Shown one piece after another: positions 45,327 to 58,913 of a DNA stretch of 64,000 nucleotides. Source of the stretch: Sipunculus nudus (taxonomy: Eukaryota; Annelida; Sipuncula; Golfingiida; Sipunculidae); the NCBI GenBank assembly GCA_026874595.1, contig CM049306.1:97643642-97707641 (forward strand), written 5' to 3'. The position numbers and the translations under genes are program-made. Numbering within the stretch: the first letter of the stretch is position 1; every line of letters begins with the position of its first letter. The notes beneath the pieces were generated by a model that saw only the letters and a program-made list of their open reading frames with translations, was not told the DNA's origin and did no database searches.

Positions 45327-48300
45327 GATACAAATATTTTTATGATTTTTGACAACATCTCATGGCCTACAGATACACTGTTAACTGACATAAACCAGGT
45401 AAATCATTACCATTTTTAGTATACTTTTCTAACAACACCAATCATGAGCATGAAAAATCTGTTTTAATTCAACATATTGGTAAACTCACTCCAGCTCGCA
45501 CAGGTAACTGGATGCAGCCAACTTGTATGTGATACATGAAATGACTCATTACCATAGAGACTGAGTTTTGATTTGGATTGTGAATTCACATGCATTCTTT
45601 TGTGTTAATTCATCATTTGTAGCACAATGTTAAGATAATCGACTTTACCACAATATGAATGCAACATGATGAAAGACCACTGCTATGCATTCCTCGATAT
45701 TGCTTGTATCACGACTCAAGCAGGCTTACCAGCTCAGTTATCATTGCCTACTGAGTCAGGTTGTCATGGCTAGAGTGTTATATATCCCTGGTAAGTACAG
45801 TCACCTTTATATATGTACAGTTGTACTTGTATCAATGGCAAACACCCACCAGTCTTATTACCTGGTAGAGTGGTACTCCAGCATTGTGAAACGGATAAAC
45901 TGGTCATGGCCAATTATAAAATCAGTCAGGTATCACATACACGCCCCAGGGGCAAAAGTCCAGCATTTCCTGTAAGCACGCGGACACAATGAGAGAAGCT
46001 ATTGACTCCATAGCTGGCTAAATGCTGAGCCCTTCAAACAGGAGTGGTCAAATATATGAGATGAGCTTTCAACTCTATCCCAGTGGGCTAAATCTATACC
46101 TGCAGATTGCTGGATAAACATTTGTTAAAGACTGGTACATACAACTGTTACACTCATATCCTTTTGGTGCTCAGCAATCAAACCTTTAGGTTCCTTCATA
46201 ACAAGCCTCAAAACACTAGTGTTGCCGGCCATATGGAGTATTGGATTGACTTTTCCTGAACCTGATACAAAACAATAACATTTAATCATTATTTTTGCAT
46301 TGTTACCATACATATAGCTGAGGATAGTGACAAGCAAACAGGCTGTAAGGCAGGAAACACTGGCCATGCCCAGGAAAGTGTCCAAAGTGAAGGGTAAACT
46401 TCAGTGATGAGCCACCATACCAATCTCCATACTTTCCACTATTTGCTGCTTTGGGGACCACAATTATGGTTCAATGATTATTTCTGTAAGTGCTTTAGCA
46501 TCAGAGTCCTTTGTCAACTGTTTAAATAAGACTATTTACCTTCATGTGGGGATGACAAATCCAAATATTGAAAGTTTAACAACATAAACTGACAGAATCG
46601 ATATGACAAATAACACAAATTTTATAGTATCAATATACCACTTCTTTAAATTTTTGATAAATACATGTTTAGTTGACTTCTGCAAAGCTGAATATAAAAT
46701 AATTGTAGTATTTGTTTGAAAAAAAATTCAGAAAAATCGACAATGCTGACACTGTAGAAATGACCCTTCTCCGGAGGATTATTTGTTACACAAAATTTCC
46801 ATAAAAACTGACTCTTTTCAAATTAAATCATCCTATTCCACACAATCAGCTAATCATATATGATGTATCCTAGAATACATAGTATTTTTATTTTTGCTTT
46901 ATTCTTCATCTCAGCACCACAAGAATTGAGATTTAAGAAAATAAATTGTAGGTGATACAAGGAGAACTTTCCCAAAATTTACATTTCCACATAATTTACC
47001 CTGCGAGACTAATCATGTCCAAATATATGAGGTATCAAGGTAGTTCATTTCATCACTAGCAGACAAAATGTCAGGCATGATTTAATTATAGTTATTGAAA
47101 TGATGGATGGACAACCAGAACAACAGTTTATTATACAATTTGGCAAAGATACTGCATGAATTAACAACACCTGCAACCCTACAAGAAATTAAATAATCAT
47201 TAAGCATCATCTAGGATGAGGAAATACAACCTGTATCCCTGCAAGGAAATTGGTCAATATCTCAATTCCAGACTTCATGTCAGACATTCACTGAACACCA
47301 GTATACTCTACGTAGTCTTAATTTGATCCAAAACTGAACCTGCTGATTCTGAATACAATGTATAGCAGACTTGATATGATTTTGATCTAATTCAAGTATG
47401 ATTCATGACTAATGTATAATGAAAACTACAGGTAAGAACTTTCCATGCAAATTAACTTTTTTTTAATTAAGCTAAGTGGTAACTAACAAACTGACATCCT
47501 AAAGGGAGTATGGATGTGCTATTTAATTACCACTGTATTTGGTACTTAAAGTTTCATTATCTATAATTTATTAAACTTTAAAGTGAAAATTCTCGACCAG
47601 CAAAATATATATGACAGTTGCCTAAATTCAGTACTTTCATTCAATTGTTTCATTTCAATTAACATAACAGTAAATTAATAAAGCCTGATTCTCATTGAAT
47701 TTATACTCTATCTGATTATGTGACTTATCATGATGAATAAATTGTAAAACCTTTGTCTACTAGAATTCGTAAAATTCTGGAGTCACATTGATTGGTTTTG
47801 AATTATTCATTATTATAGCAAAAACCACTGTTGCAATAAATATGTTATACCTGGCTGAAATTTATTAAGTGTACAAGCAATAAACTGTTGTCATTCTATA
47901 ACATCTGCAGCTGTTTATAATAGCTTTTTGTAAGGAAAATGAAAGATTGACATTTTGTGAAGCATTCTATCTGTATTAATGTTCAATTAATTGGGTATAT
48001 TTGAGACAAATAACCTTTGCAATTTTAAATTTTGTCTGATAATTGAAAGATAAGATGCTCATATTAATTACCACAATACTTGGTATTCAGGCATAGGTAT
48101 AAAAAAAGACATTAACAATCAGTATCAAGATTTCAACATCATCTAACTATCTGGAGTTACATTTCCATTGAAAAAGTGTTAATGCACCTCTGAAATAAGT
48201 TTTGTAGAAAAACTGTGTACAAAATGTTATCTATACCTTTTTAGATATTTCAGTGCAACAGAAACATGTCTGTTGCTGAAATAACACTAAAGATTGGGTA

Positions 48301-49015
48301 TAAAAGCAAATCAAAGAAAGCCGAAGATAATTTCAAAAGCATCAACCATTGTTTTTCATTGTGTAAATCAAAGATAGTTTTGAGAATTTTCTTTCCATAA
48401 AAACATAGACAGTTTCCACTTACTGCTTGCTGCTTTTGTAATAATGTTTGGGAGTCCATTTTTACACCTTCTTATAACATATGCAACAGAAATATCATGT
48501 TTTACATGTACTGATAGACAGTTATTCAAGAAAATCCTCAGGAAATCTGAGTCTAGGCTGATCATGTGTATATATTTTAGCAAATACTGAGTGCATCAAC
48601 TGTAATAAAATCGACGAAAAAAAGCAAGACTGAGAATGTAATTCCAAGACAATAATCAAATTTGTTTCCCACAAAATTTCATTACATCAAATAAATAAAA
48701 GAACCGGACAATATTTTCTTGAAGTTGGAGAAAAATGGACTGATGGTCCATCTCCTTTGATCCGAAGGCATTTATAGGAAAAAAAGTACAGCACATCTTG
48801 CCAATCTGGCCTGAAAGTTGATTTTTTAGGACAGTTTTTTTTTATATGCAGGAAAGCAAATATTGTTCATGTTTCTCTGTAATTAGTCAGTACAATGAAG
48901 ACTATCTAACAGTGGCTTGCAGCATAAGAACATGGTGACTTGGGGGCTTTTTACCAGAATGAGATATATGCCACTATAACTCGAATATCTTCCACTGCAG
49001 CATTCAGAACTTAAA
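45327..49015. other. AT-rich sequence, no gene seen
   Basis: Short ORFs up to about 95 codons (45685-45975 forward, 46125-46385 reverse) have no recognised motif. No arrays or terminal repeats were noticed. Confidence 0.5.
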
Positions 49016-49390
49016 TACAGTGGAGCCCCCCGCCTTGCGACCACCCCACAAGTGCGACCACCCCACAATTATGACCACTTCTTTGGTCCTGATTACTTTT
49101 TAGTGTTATTTCAATTGTGTTCCCCTACATGCCTTTGATTAATTTTATTTGTTACATACATGCATACATTTTTGGTCATAAATGAATAATAAAAAACTTT
49201 TTTTCTTCAATACGACACCCCATACACATTCATAATAAGGGCTGCCCCTCAATGTAAAACATTTTTTAAGAAATGCATTAATTTATGATTATAATGATAT
49301 ATAAGATAAAAACATATTAAGATAATAATAAATTAAGATTTGCATTTTGCTCAGTCCTCCAGATGGTTGTAATTGTGGGGTTCCACTTTA
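49016..49390 (+). mobile_element. Miniature inverted-repeat element, pogo/Tigger-like ends
   Basis: The left end is TA then CAGTGGAGCCCC (49018). The right end, read inward on the minus strand, is TA then AAGTGGAACCCC, a match at 10 of 12 positions. Flanking TA dinucleotides fit the usual target duplication of Tc1/mariner-superfamily elements, and CAGTGGAACC-type ends are known for pogo/Tigger elements. CGACCACCCCACAA is repeated twice near the left end and echoed inversely near the right. The 375-bp length leaves no room for a transposase. Confidence 0.65.
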
Positions 49391-52300
49391 CATTGCTGTC
49401 TGGGAAAGTTGGTTATCTGTAGTGCTTTATAAACACATCTATCTGCAATGCAAACCTTCTGCCAAAGTCTAACCAGTAACTCTACTTTTATTAGTGACAT
49501 GATGTATGAAGATGAACAAAGTCCAGAGCATACCTTAAATGTATCACATCCTGGAAACAGGGTAGGATTGACTTAAGATTAATCAATTACCATCCAAAAT
49601 GATGCTAATTTGCAAATTATGTATGCTGGTAAAAACCGATCCCATCTTTGACACACAATATTACTATCATTGTAGAAATAGTGATCACTGACCAGTTTTC
49701 ATGCATTCTAGAGTTTAAGCATTCATTACCAAAATGGGAAATCAGCTCGTACCTGTCACCATCAATAAAGGCAGTGATTACACATTGTGAAGGAAAAAAC
49801 ATGATCAGCAATAAGATTGATGAGCTCAAGTGACACCAGCGCAGATTTTTCTCGCCTGGACATATCAGAGGAAACATGATGCCTGCGTGGATGGTATTTA
49901 TCTATTAATGAGGCACACTAAATCAAGTAAGCACAGACTCATCCATCAAACCATTTTTTTAATAAATAAAAACGACCGTCCAGTGATTATGTCTATCGAC
50001 TGTCAAGGTTTGTGGACCGACCTGACATGGAGGAGTGGGCACCACATTTCTACGTTGTGTACTGACCATCTTCTAGATGAGATGTAGTTTGCGACAAACA
50101 CGCGAGCTCAAACACTGATTGTCATTTACCATTATCAGTCTGATATACTGATCCTGTTAATGCTCATGTAAATTTTACAGGACCCCATCAATGCAGTAAT
50201 AAACTATTAACATCCACTCACGGTTCTTGCACCTTTGGGTATCATTATTCCCAGGACTGCTTAAGAATTTTCACAAACCTGATCCTACTCTTTCAAATAT
50301 CTGTAATAACTACACGGTTTTCTTCATACTTTGCATGACAGGCATTATCAAAGCAACAAGTGCCCTTTGCTCAAATACAATCTTTTTTTTAACAGAAAGA
50401 TGGTGAGATATCTGGCCAAAACTGCATATTAATTAGACAACTGCTAAAATATAATTAATCTTTTATCTATTAAATGAGGAGTTTTATTTTCAATTTTACT
50501 TTAAAATGTAATGTGTTAATTTGAAAGGTCATAAAAATGGCAAACTTTCATAATAATAAAATAGAACTGAAATTATCATGTCTTAATTTACTAATAGCAA
50601 TAAGAGCCATTCATGTCAACTTGTACTTTAAAGCACACCAAAATCTTAGGTAACAGAGAAAATTAAATGTAGAGAATGAACAGAAATCATCAAAGGTCAA
50701 ATGTCTAATAAATAATGTTCACAGAATTAAAACTGAATATAGAAACTTTTTCTACATTAACCACTAGAATAGTTTTTTTTCTTTTCCCTTGTTGCTTTTC
50801 TGTTTAAAAAAAGGAAAAAAGAAAAAAAGAAAACAGAAGTGCACTGTGTACGACCACTTTCTATGATCAAAAGACTTGTATTTAAATAAAACAGATACAC
50901 TAATACTTCCAGGGTATAATATTCCCCTGTGCTTATGCAGACCATTAGAAAGCAGTACTTTGAAGGATGCAGTCTAAAACCAGTACAGACAAGATAATAA
51001 TATCCATAGATTAAAAATCAATGTGGCCATAAGACAATGCACAGTAAATACGCTGAATGTCAGCTCTACAATAAACGGATCGTAACCTTAGTTGTAACAT
51101 GAACTATCACAAAAACAAGACTTAACATTATCCTCAAAGGTACTTGTAGTTCTCAAAGGAGCACATTCTGTTATAAAAAATGGCACTGATGACTAAGAGG
51201 TTTTCTTCATGGCATACACACACAGCTGACAACACAGAACTACAACACAATGTTTGTCTGTTAAGCCCATATCATGTTTGTCAGATAGCCCGAAAGGTCA
51301 TATTATCGTGGAGGTCCCACTAGAGTCAATCATTGTGAGCCATTGTTTCTGGGAGCAAATTTGCCATGAGCCTCTCTCCTTAAATATTAATCAAAGAACT
51401 GTGATGAAATGGAGATGGTACACTACACTTAAAAGAGATGACTAGGGTCTTCATTGAGTCAATGCCAACCTTACTTTAACCAGTCCCAACAGAAGGGAGG
51501 CAAAACCGCACTAAGTGGTCACACAATATCCTGGTTCAAATGTTTGTTTTAGACTCGCACCTTATGTCTTTAAATAAATTTAGCATTGAGAGAATCTAGA
51601 TTAATGCACAAATAAAAATATGGTGATTATTAGGAACAATTAGCAGTCAGTTTCTCCTGGATCAAACAGGGTTCAAGCATTTTCAAGGCAAGGATGGCTG
51701 GCCTGGGTGACAAAAAGATAGTAGTGATTAAGTTGAAATAGTTCATTTTAGACTTCAGCAGAATGAATAACCTATCAAAAGTTAAAATGGTAAGTGGATA
51801 AAAGAAAAATCTGGGTAAGAAATTCATATAAATAACTTGATGATTGACAGAACATACGGTTCCCCATCATGGTTACAGACAAATAATAATGATGTCAGAC
51901 AAGAACCAGACTCCATAACTATATGATCCTGCCCTGTAGTTCTGGGCTGACCCTGGAATATTTATTTCAACGGTTCCCTCAAAACTGGAATCACTGGGAA
52001 AATATATAACAAATGCATAATGGGATGAATTTAAGTTTAAGTTATTCTCAGCCCTTTATAGAATTGTAACAAACTGGCCTATGAAGAGACCTTGATACTG
52101 AAAAACTAAAGCATTAAACTTCATGGGAGACAACCTAGCTACAGTCCATGTTTGTCTTATACATCATGCATTGTCAAGAAACAATTACTCAAGGACACAC
52201 ATTTTCCAGTAATAAGCATTTAGAAGAAAGTCCATAAAAGTCCCTCTAGCCTAGCTGGACAAAGACCAACGCTGAGTTTGATGTGTATACATATACTCCA

Positions 52301-52980
52301 TGATCCAGGCATCACTTGTCACTAGAGTGAAAGTAAACCTCTGGTAGGACATATCACAAAGGACATACAGCATACCACAGTAGAAGGGCCATTGATTATA
52401 ATAGTTTTTTTTTCTGTGTGATGGGTGAAGAGAAAATGGTAATCTCTACAAAAACATCCACACCAGTATCAAGCCTGTAAGAGAAATGAATCCTTCCCTG
52501 ATATACACTGCTTTTTACACAGGAGACAGAAGATGCAGACAGTCGTATGATTTTTCCAGCATGTACATGATCTGACAATGTTGCATGTCTTCATACATGC
52601 AGAGAATGTAGCATTCTTTACATATTAATATCTCCATCTAATCAACCTCTAGATCAATGTTGCCAGAAAATGCACTACATACATATTACATTGTGAATCC
52701 GACATGCAGATTCCAGTCAGGCAATGAGATGATGGAAATACATTAAAAATACATTTAGAAATTAATTAAAATTTACTCAGAGGATAGCAGTGAACTACAC
52801 AATATATCCTCCAAGCTCCCTCAGAAAATCAATCAGCTCTGGGTAACTTTAGCAAAATATTTTTAAAGCAATACAGAAATCTTTATTGACTTCTTAAACT
52901 ACTAAGTCTTACAAGTAAACGGCTCAATCCAAATTTTGTACCAGAAAACCTATGTGCACCTGTTGAGAAAGACTGCACAG
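49391..52980. other. AT-rich sequence, no gene seen
   Basis: Short anonymous ORFs only. A purine-rich A/G stretch lies at 50808-50836. Confidence 0.5.
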
Positions 52981-52983
52981 AGG

Positions 52984-53280
52984 TTAACACCCAATGGAGG
53001 TGAATAGCTTTATCATCTCTTCTATAGCTAATAGAGAACAAAACCAAAAATTCATACAAAGGGTATGTTTCATCATTATAAGTAAATCTTCACAAATGTC
53101 TGCATCTGTGGTTGCATGCTGATCCAAAATGCTTTGATAGTTATCATTCAGATTTCCCTTTAGAAATAAAGGTGCTCTGAAGTGAAAGATGTAATCTGAT
53201 TCTCCACCATACATCACATGGTCTGGTTGGTAAACAGGTTTTTGATTGCATGATAGAGAATTCTTGGTAAAAATCAGCAT
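52984..53280 (-). CDS. Possible coding exon or pseudo-exon, unknown protein
   Basis: This 98-codon minus-strand frame contains YGGESDYIFHF, then FLKGNLNDNYQ and LDQHATTDADI. Related peptides can be read in two neighbouring units: a minus-strand frame near 53560-53640 reads GGELGYILHI and LEGILNGNQ, and one near 56500-56620 reads YGGESGYMLHS and PEGNRNLNF. I do not recognise the domain. The sequence conservation extends well upstream of the frame into stretches with out-of-frame indels, so a diverged non-coding tandem repeat explains the data at least as well. An in-frame TGA lies just upstream of the ATG, so a longer exon in this frame would have to begin after it. Confidence 0.15.
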   Translation of the reverse strand: MLIFTKNSLSCNQKPVYQPDHVMYGGESDYIFHFRAPLFLKGNLNDNYQSILDQHATTDADICEDLLIMMKHTLCMNFWFCSLLAIEEMIKLFTSIGC

Positions 53281-53480
53281 AACAACTCATATTCTGCAAT
53301 CAAAATGTGTATTTGTATAAAAACTCCCAGACTGATCAGTCACTTTCAAGACAAGTCCATTCCAAAATGTCTGTCAGTCATTTCAAGTGTTACCAAAGTT
53401 TGTATATACAGGGTCCCTTTGGCCTATGTGTGTCCTCGATTTTTCTTCACTAATAATTTCAGTAAATTTCATCCATTTCA
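53040..53480 (-). repeat. Tandem triplication, unit 1
   Basis: It carries CAGGGTCCCTTTGGCC (53409) and the GGAGAATCAGATTAC core (minus strand). Homologous landmarks lie in units 2 and 3. Confidence 0.6.
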
Positions 53481-53499
53481 TTAATGTTAATAAAAAATA

Positions 53500-53870
53500 C
53501 TACAAATTAAGTGGGTAGTAACATCTGTGGTGGTTTGCTGATTTAAGAGTCTTCTTTGGTTACCATTCAGAATTCCCTCCAGATATGTAAGCTCACAGAT
53601 GTGCAAGATGTAACCAAGTTCTCCACCCATTGTCTCTTAGGATAGGTGGGTGGTTGCTAGATAATTCATAAGAATGATGATTTTTTTTTGTAAATATCTA
53701 CAATCTATAAAGAAGGTACAGTTTTTAATGGGATATTCCAGACCAGTAACTCTGTTAAACCTTGATCTATTTAACCTGTTTCAAGTCTAACTCAAGTTTG
53801 AGTTTTACCGCCATTGACCAATGTATTCCTCCCTATTTCCCTCACTTGAGAATAACAGTATTTCCATTTC
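53500..53870 (-). repeat. Tandem triplication, unit 2
   Basis: On the minus strand GGTGGAGAACTTGGTTACATC corresponds to the unit 1 and unit 3 cores, and CTCAAACTTGAG followed later by TTACTGGTCTGGA corresponds to unit 3. It ends just before the third family A copy. Confidence 0.55.
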
Positions 53871-56410
53871 AACTACTAACGTAAGAATGTTAAAACAAGG
53901 GACCTATGGGTCACAGCGCTCAGCTGTTATATATGATAAAAAAATATTATTTAGAAATGAGGCACATGCTGGTTTTGTGGGGTAATAAATATAAGCTGTA
54001 TTATGAGTTGTTGTTTAGCTTATGTACGATTTTGATAGTACCTTTGGAGACAGGGAAGAGGATTGATTTCATTTATTTTATTAACAAATGGAGTACTATT
54101 GTCACACAGATTTTGACTTGGCCATATAACTTATAAGCAGAACATATAATATAAGAGTTTAACTATTTATTAAAAAAAAATTACAAATATTGTCCCAAAT
54201 ATAATTTTTATTAAAAATAATAAGAGAATCGTAATTTTTTAAAATGAAATATAACTGAAATGATTATTAAAATAATATCAAAGAATATATTCATGAATGC
54301 ATTCATGAATACATTTTGAAAGTATTTGCACTGGTATTCATATACTTTCATTTTTACCTGAATTCCCATTCTTTATGCAAGAAATTTTATGATGGAGTAC
54401 ATATTCATATTCGTATTTAAATACAATTGCACAGTTTTCACCAAACAATGATGTTGAGAATCCAGAATATACAAAATTCACAAATCTAAATAATGATCAT
54501 AAGTACCTGGTTTAATGGCTTTTATTTATATTTAAAAAAATAAATGTAATATATTCATTTTGGACTGATTTCACATCAATGTACACACTAGACACAGTAG
54601 GAATCTAGATTACTATTATCAACTGCATCTTTGTCTATCATTAATTTCCTTTATATGATCCTTAATGATTAGTAATGAATAATATGATTTACCTTTTTAT
54701 CATTAAAATTGATCTGAAAAATACCATAGGTTACTGCATGGTGTTATTTGGAATACATGACATTCTATCCATCGATACAAGATTCTTATGTCATCAGTAA
54801 CTGCAAGTTAATTTCCTGTTATTATAAACTAACAAATTCCTTTTCTATTTTTCTTTAATTTGTTATTAAAAACCAATAAAAATTTATTAATTTATTGTTT
54901 ATTGTTATGCTGTTGGTTAAAACTACTAGATGAGTTGGGTTGGACACCTGGATCAACTGTGGCTGGCCATAAGCTGCCAGGCTGCCCCAGTGTATGTCTC
55001 ACCTCAAGCATGCATAATTTGCTGAAAGTTCAACAAGGTCAACATACAGGTGACTCAAGAGGGGCTGGAGAGAGTCAAGGTCTAACATGGTCTCATAAAA
55101 ACATTAATAAAATCTACAATTTTTTGCCAATTTCTTTCAGCTTTCTAAACTAAAAAGCTGAAATCCTTATGTGAGCAAAATATGAAAATTATATCAACAG
55201 TGCTCACAGGAAACAAACGTGCAATGGATAAATTTGGGCAAAATTTAAGGTACTAATTTTATATTTATACTAATAACTTATAAAATTTTAAAAATTCAGA
55301 ACTAATTTAGGGTATTCAATTGAATCTTGATTAAAAAATGTTACATCCCTGACAAAAAATCTCTAGCTTCAGCAATCCACTTGTTAAGGGAGTAAATATA
55401 TTTCTTGATTTTTTACAAAGTGCATTATGTTTGGGCCCATAACTTAAAACAATTACGCAATACTGACATCATTTCTGGCATGTGCATAGAAAATGTACAG
55501 AAAAAGATGTATATTATATATGATTAAAGTCAGATCAGTAGTTTTGATATTAGGCAGTCTTGAAGTGTAACAATGGGTTTGTAATGGAAAAACAAAGTTT
55601 TTCATTATTATCTCAAAGGTATTAAGTCCTAGTGACCAAATTCTTGGCATGGTAGAGATTTTGGAGACTACTAATTGTATGCCAAATTTTAGCAACTGAG
55701 AGCTGAAGCTGGGGAGCTGAGCTCTTGCAAACTGCATAACACTAGCTTGATGTAAACAATATGTTACATGGTGCTTGAAAACTTGAATAAAATCTACAGT
55801 TTTTGATCAACTGGTTTCAAATTTTTGGTGTTAACAGACAAAATGCTAACAAAAACATGCTGTGAAAATTAAATCCATGGTACTTACAGGAAAAAAAGTG
55901 CCACGGTCAAAGTTGGGCAAAATTAAAGGTACAAATTTTTTATTTTTGTTAATATTTTAAAAAATTTAAAAGATTTTGATCTAATTTTGGGTATACAATT
56001 TAATTTTGATTAATTAAAGTTATATTACTGTAAAAAAGTCCATAGCTTTAACATGTTTTGTGTTAAGTGATCAAATATCTTTCCTAATTTTTTACAAAAT
56101 GCACTCTGTTTGGGCCCATAACTTTTTTAAATTATATAATACAGACATAATTTCTGGCATGTATATAGGAACTATATAGAGGAATATTTATGGTAAATAT
56201 GAGGAAAAACGGAAGAGTGGTTTTGATATTAGGCAGTCCTGAAGTGTTAAAATAGGTTTTTAATAAAAAATGGAGGTTTTTCCTTAATTTCTCAAAAGAA
56301 CAAAGTCGCAAAGACCGAGTTTTCGGCTTGGTAGGAGATCTTGGGGACATCTAACATTTTGCCGAATTTTGGATTCCTAGGTCTTACGATTTCAAAACGT
56401 GCCACATCTA

Positions 56411-56442
56411 CGGACGGACGGACAGACGGACGGACAACGGAC
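56411..56442 (+). repeat. (GGAC)n microsatellite of family A copy 3
   Basis: A short GGAC/GACA run 15 bp upstream of the terminal hairpin. Confidence 0.93.
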
Positions 56443-56457
56443 AATGGACCACGACTA

Positions 56458-56488
56458 TAGCTCAGATGACTTATAGTCAGCTGAGCTA
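56458..56488 (+). other. Family A 3' terminal hairpin (copy 3)
   Basis: Identical in layout to 7016-7046: arms TAGCTCAG and CTGAGCTA, then an A-run. Confidence 0.9.
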
Positions 56489-56494
56489 AAAATT

Positions 56495-56830
56495 AAATGA
56501 ATGAAGTAACTGTGGAAATATGCTCTTCAAAAAGGCGACGAAAGTTTAAATTCCGATTTCCCTCTGGATATGGTAGCACACATGAGTGTAACATGTAACC
56601 TGATTCTCCCCCATATGTTATATGGAGTGGGTTCTTAGAAGATCTTTGATCATGATGATAAATTCTTTGTAAACTTCATCAAGAACTACGTGATTTACCC
56701 ATGAAGATCTGTTTTCTTACACGATCTTCAGACCAGTTAACTCCCATACATCTCTGTCTTACCTCTTTCAAGTTAAATCTGAGTTTTCAGGGTCCAACTG
56801 GCCCATGCTTGTCTTCTTTTTTTTGACTCA
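56495..56830 (-). repeat. Tandem triplication, unit 3
   Basis: CAGGGTCCAACTGGCC (56789) matches unit 1 at 53409. On the minus strand GGGGGAGAATCAGGTTACATG matches the cores of units 1 and 2. Confidence 0.58.
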
Positions 56831-56834
56831 CTTA

Positions 56835-58480
56835 TATATTACAGTATATAACATTTAGTTTTTACTGATGACCTAAAAAGTAAGAATTTTAAATATATAA
56901 AAGGAATACTTATATAAAATTCAATGCCATTAGTTAAGCCATTTCTAAATTTTACTGGTCTTCTTTTGTTATAATCTTTCAACAAATGGACAAGAAATTG
57001 GCAGCAGCTGTTACCAATATGGTTACACAAGGAAGGTTACTGAAGCTCATTTCCTTTAGAGCACTTGACAGTTTAAATTTATCACGATCTCTCTGTATAC
57101 ATATTTTGTTTAGATACACCTCAATGGAAGGTTTCAACAACAGTAATTCAAACAATGAGCAAAGTCAGAATGAGTGTAATAGTTTCGAAGCTATGCAGTG
57201 GTGTAATTGATGAAAAATGCTTGAAGTTCAGTAAAAAGTTTTAAATTATGGTAGCTCACCAAAACAAGCTCAATTACAAAAAAGACAGAAAACAGAAATA
57301 AAATGGATAATGGGAAGACACTAACACTCTAATATATCATTCACCCAACTAAACTGGAAATTTATCTATTTATAAAACTTGCAATCCAATTATGTAATTA
57401 CACCAACTTCATACAATATCACATCACATCTTGTATTTTCAACCATAGATTTTACACCATAAATGAGATATAAAAATAAAAATAAAGACTTTTTTATAGA
57501 ATAAAGTACCAAAAAAAAATACATTAAAATGTGCTATTTTTCCTTGTTAAATGTAGGAATTGTGGGTTTAACAGAAAATATGTTGACATTTATAGGTTTA
57601 TTTTTAGGAAATGGGCTCAGTCTCTTCTAGATAGGCTTGGCTTGTTACTTTACTTGCTCCAGAGCAAGTATAATCAATATCTTATTAAAGTCTGCAGGTA
57701 TACCTCCTTTAAGGAAATGAACTTACCTGTACTAGCCCCTGGGAACAAACTATTGTCTATGTCTGGATGTCTGATAAAGATCCACATATTTTTTTGTATT
57801 TTAAAATATAAATCATCACGGAAATACAAGTATAAAAGATCTTTAATTTGTCTCTTAAAGTAACAGATTGTCAAGAGCAATAGTTGTTTGACTTTAAAGC
57901 ATCAGCAGTCAAATGAAATATGATAGTTTTTTTTGTTACATGGACCTAATATATATAGTTTAACCTAGTTCAGAATAACTTGTCAATGATAGAACTGAAG
58001 ATTGCCATATTAGAGAAGTCATAAAAGACCAAGACCAGGTACCTGTAATAAAAGTGTGCTTGTAAGGTAAAGAAGAACATATGTTTAGGAAATCTAAAAC
58101 AGTCTTATGGTACATGATTTCCATTTTGCTACATGACAGGAAATTTGTCAATATGGTTATTATTAATAACATTGTCAAGGATTTACACTATGCCAAGATG
58201 GGGCCATAATATTAAGTATCCCCCTAGCCCTCTGATTTCCTGTGCTGCAATTTTGTGCAATTTGTCATGGTAGAAACCTGTCCTGGGTGATCTTACATGC
58301 TGTGATTTCCTATAATTTCTTACATAATCACAGAAAAGCAAGAGAAAATTGGAGGAGATTGTAACATGTGAGGCCTGCTTTTATCACCAGCTACATCTAC
58401 ATCTTACACCTTTAATCAGGGAACTACAATTGTTCGCATGAACAAGGTTAAATTTTCCTGTTTTCCCCATAAGGGGGTGT
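56835..58480. other. AT-rich sequence, no gene seen
   Basis: A 110-codon forward ORF at 57531-57863 has no recognisable features and a composition typical of chance frames. Confidence 0.5.
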
Positions 58481-58484
58481 AATA

Positions 58485-58913
58485 CCAGGCCTACGTAGAG
58501 TTGTGTAGTGTGGCATATGGACTTAGCCAAGCTGACTATGCCCTATATTGTGCCTACGCTACCCTACATGGCAATAAGCTGCAGGATGCAAAGGGGTATG
58601 TGGTAATGGAGCAAAAAAATAAAACCTGTTTAATTTTTTTCATACTGTCAGTGTAGAGCACTGAATGCAGAAAGTTGCAGTTTTTTAAGCAAGTCTGTGC
58701 AATACTACTCTACAGTACGTCAGACATACCTATATGTATGCAACTCTATGCCTGTTATACGCAATCCTCCTTGTAGGTATGCCAGCTGCATATGCCTTGT
58801 AGGTACGCAGTGCCTACGCACAGGGTACGCAACCATACATCATGGTACACATAACTTATGCAGCCTAAATTTGGCTTACTTATGTTGTGATATGCAACTC
58901 TATGTGGGCCTGG
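58485..58913. mobile_element. Miniature inverted-repeat element, 429 bp
   Basis: Terminal inverted repeats are CCAGGCCTACGTAGAGTTG (58485-58503) and CAACTCTATGTGGGCCTGG (58895-58913), 17 of 19 positions matching. Partial matching continues inward (GTGTA against GCATA) for about 15 bp. The interior is rich in CTACGC / TACGCA and encodes nothing visible. I could not fix a target duplication, so the superfamily is open. Confidence 0.72.

Larger units (their letters stand above)
53895..56488 (+). mobile_element. Family A element, copy 3
   Basis: ACAAGGGACC begins at 53895, and the terminal hairpin is at 56458-56488, followed by AAAAA. It is colinear with copy 1 and lacks the family B insertion (empty site CTGAAAAATACC at 54713). 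A short deletion near 54430 removes part of one spurious ORF seen in the other copies. The GGAC tract at 56411-56442 is the shortest of the three. It separates units 2 and 3 of a host tandem triplication. Confidence 0.82.

Noticed and set aside
57531-57863. 110-codon forward ORF
   Set aside because: Anonymous composition, no homology that I recognise, and AT-rich surroundings. Chance frame is the simplest reading.
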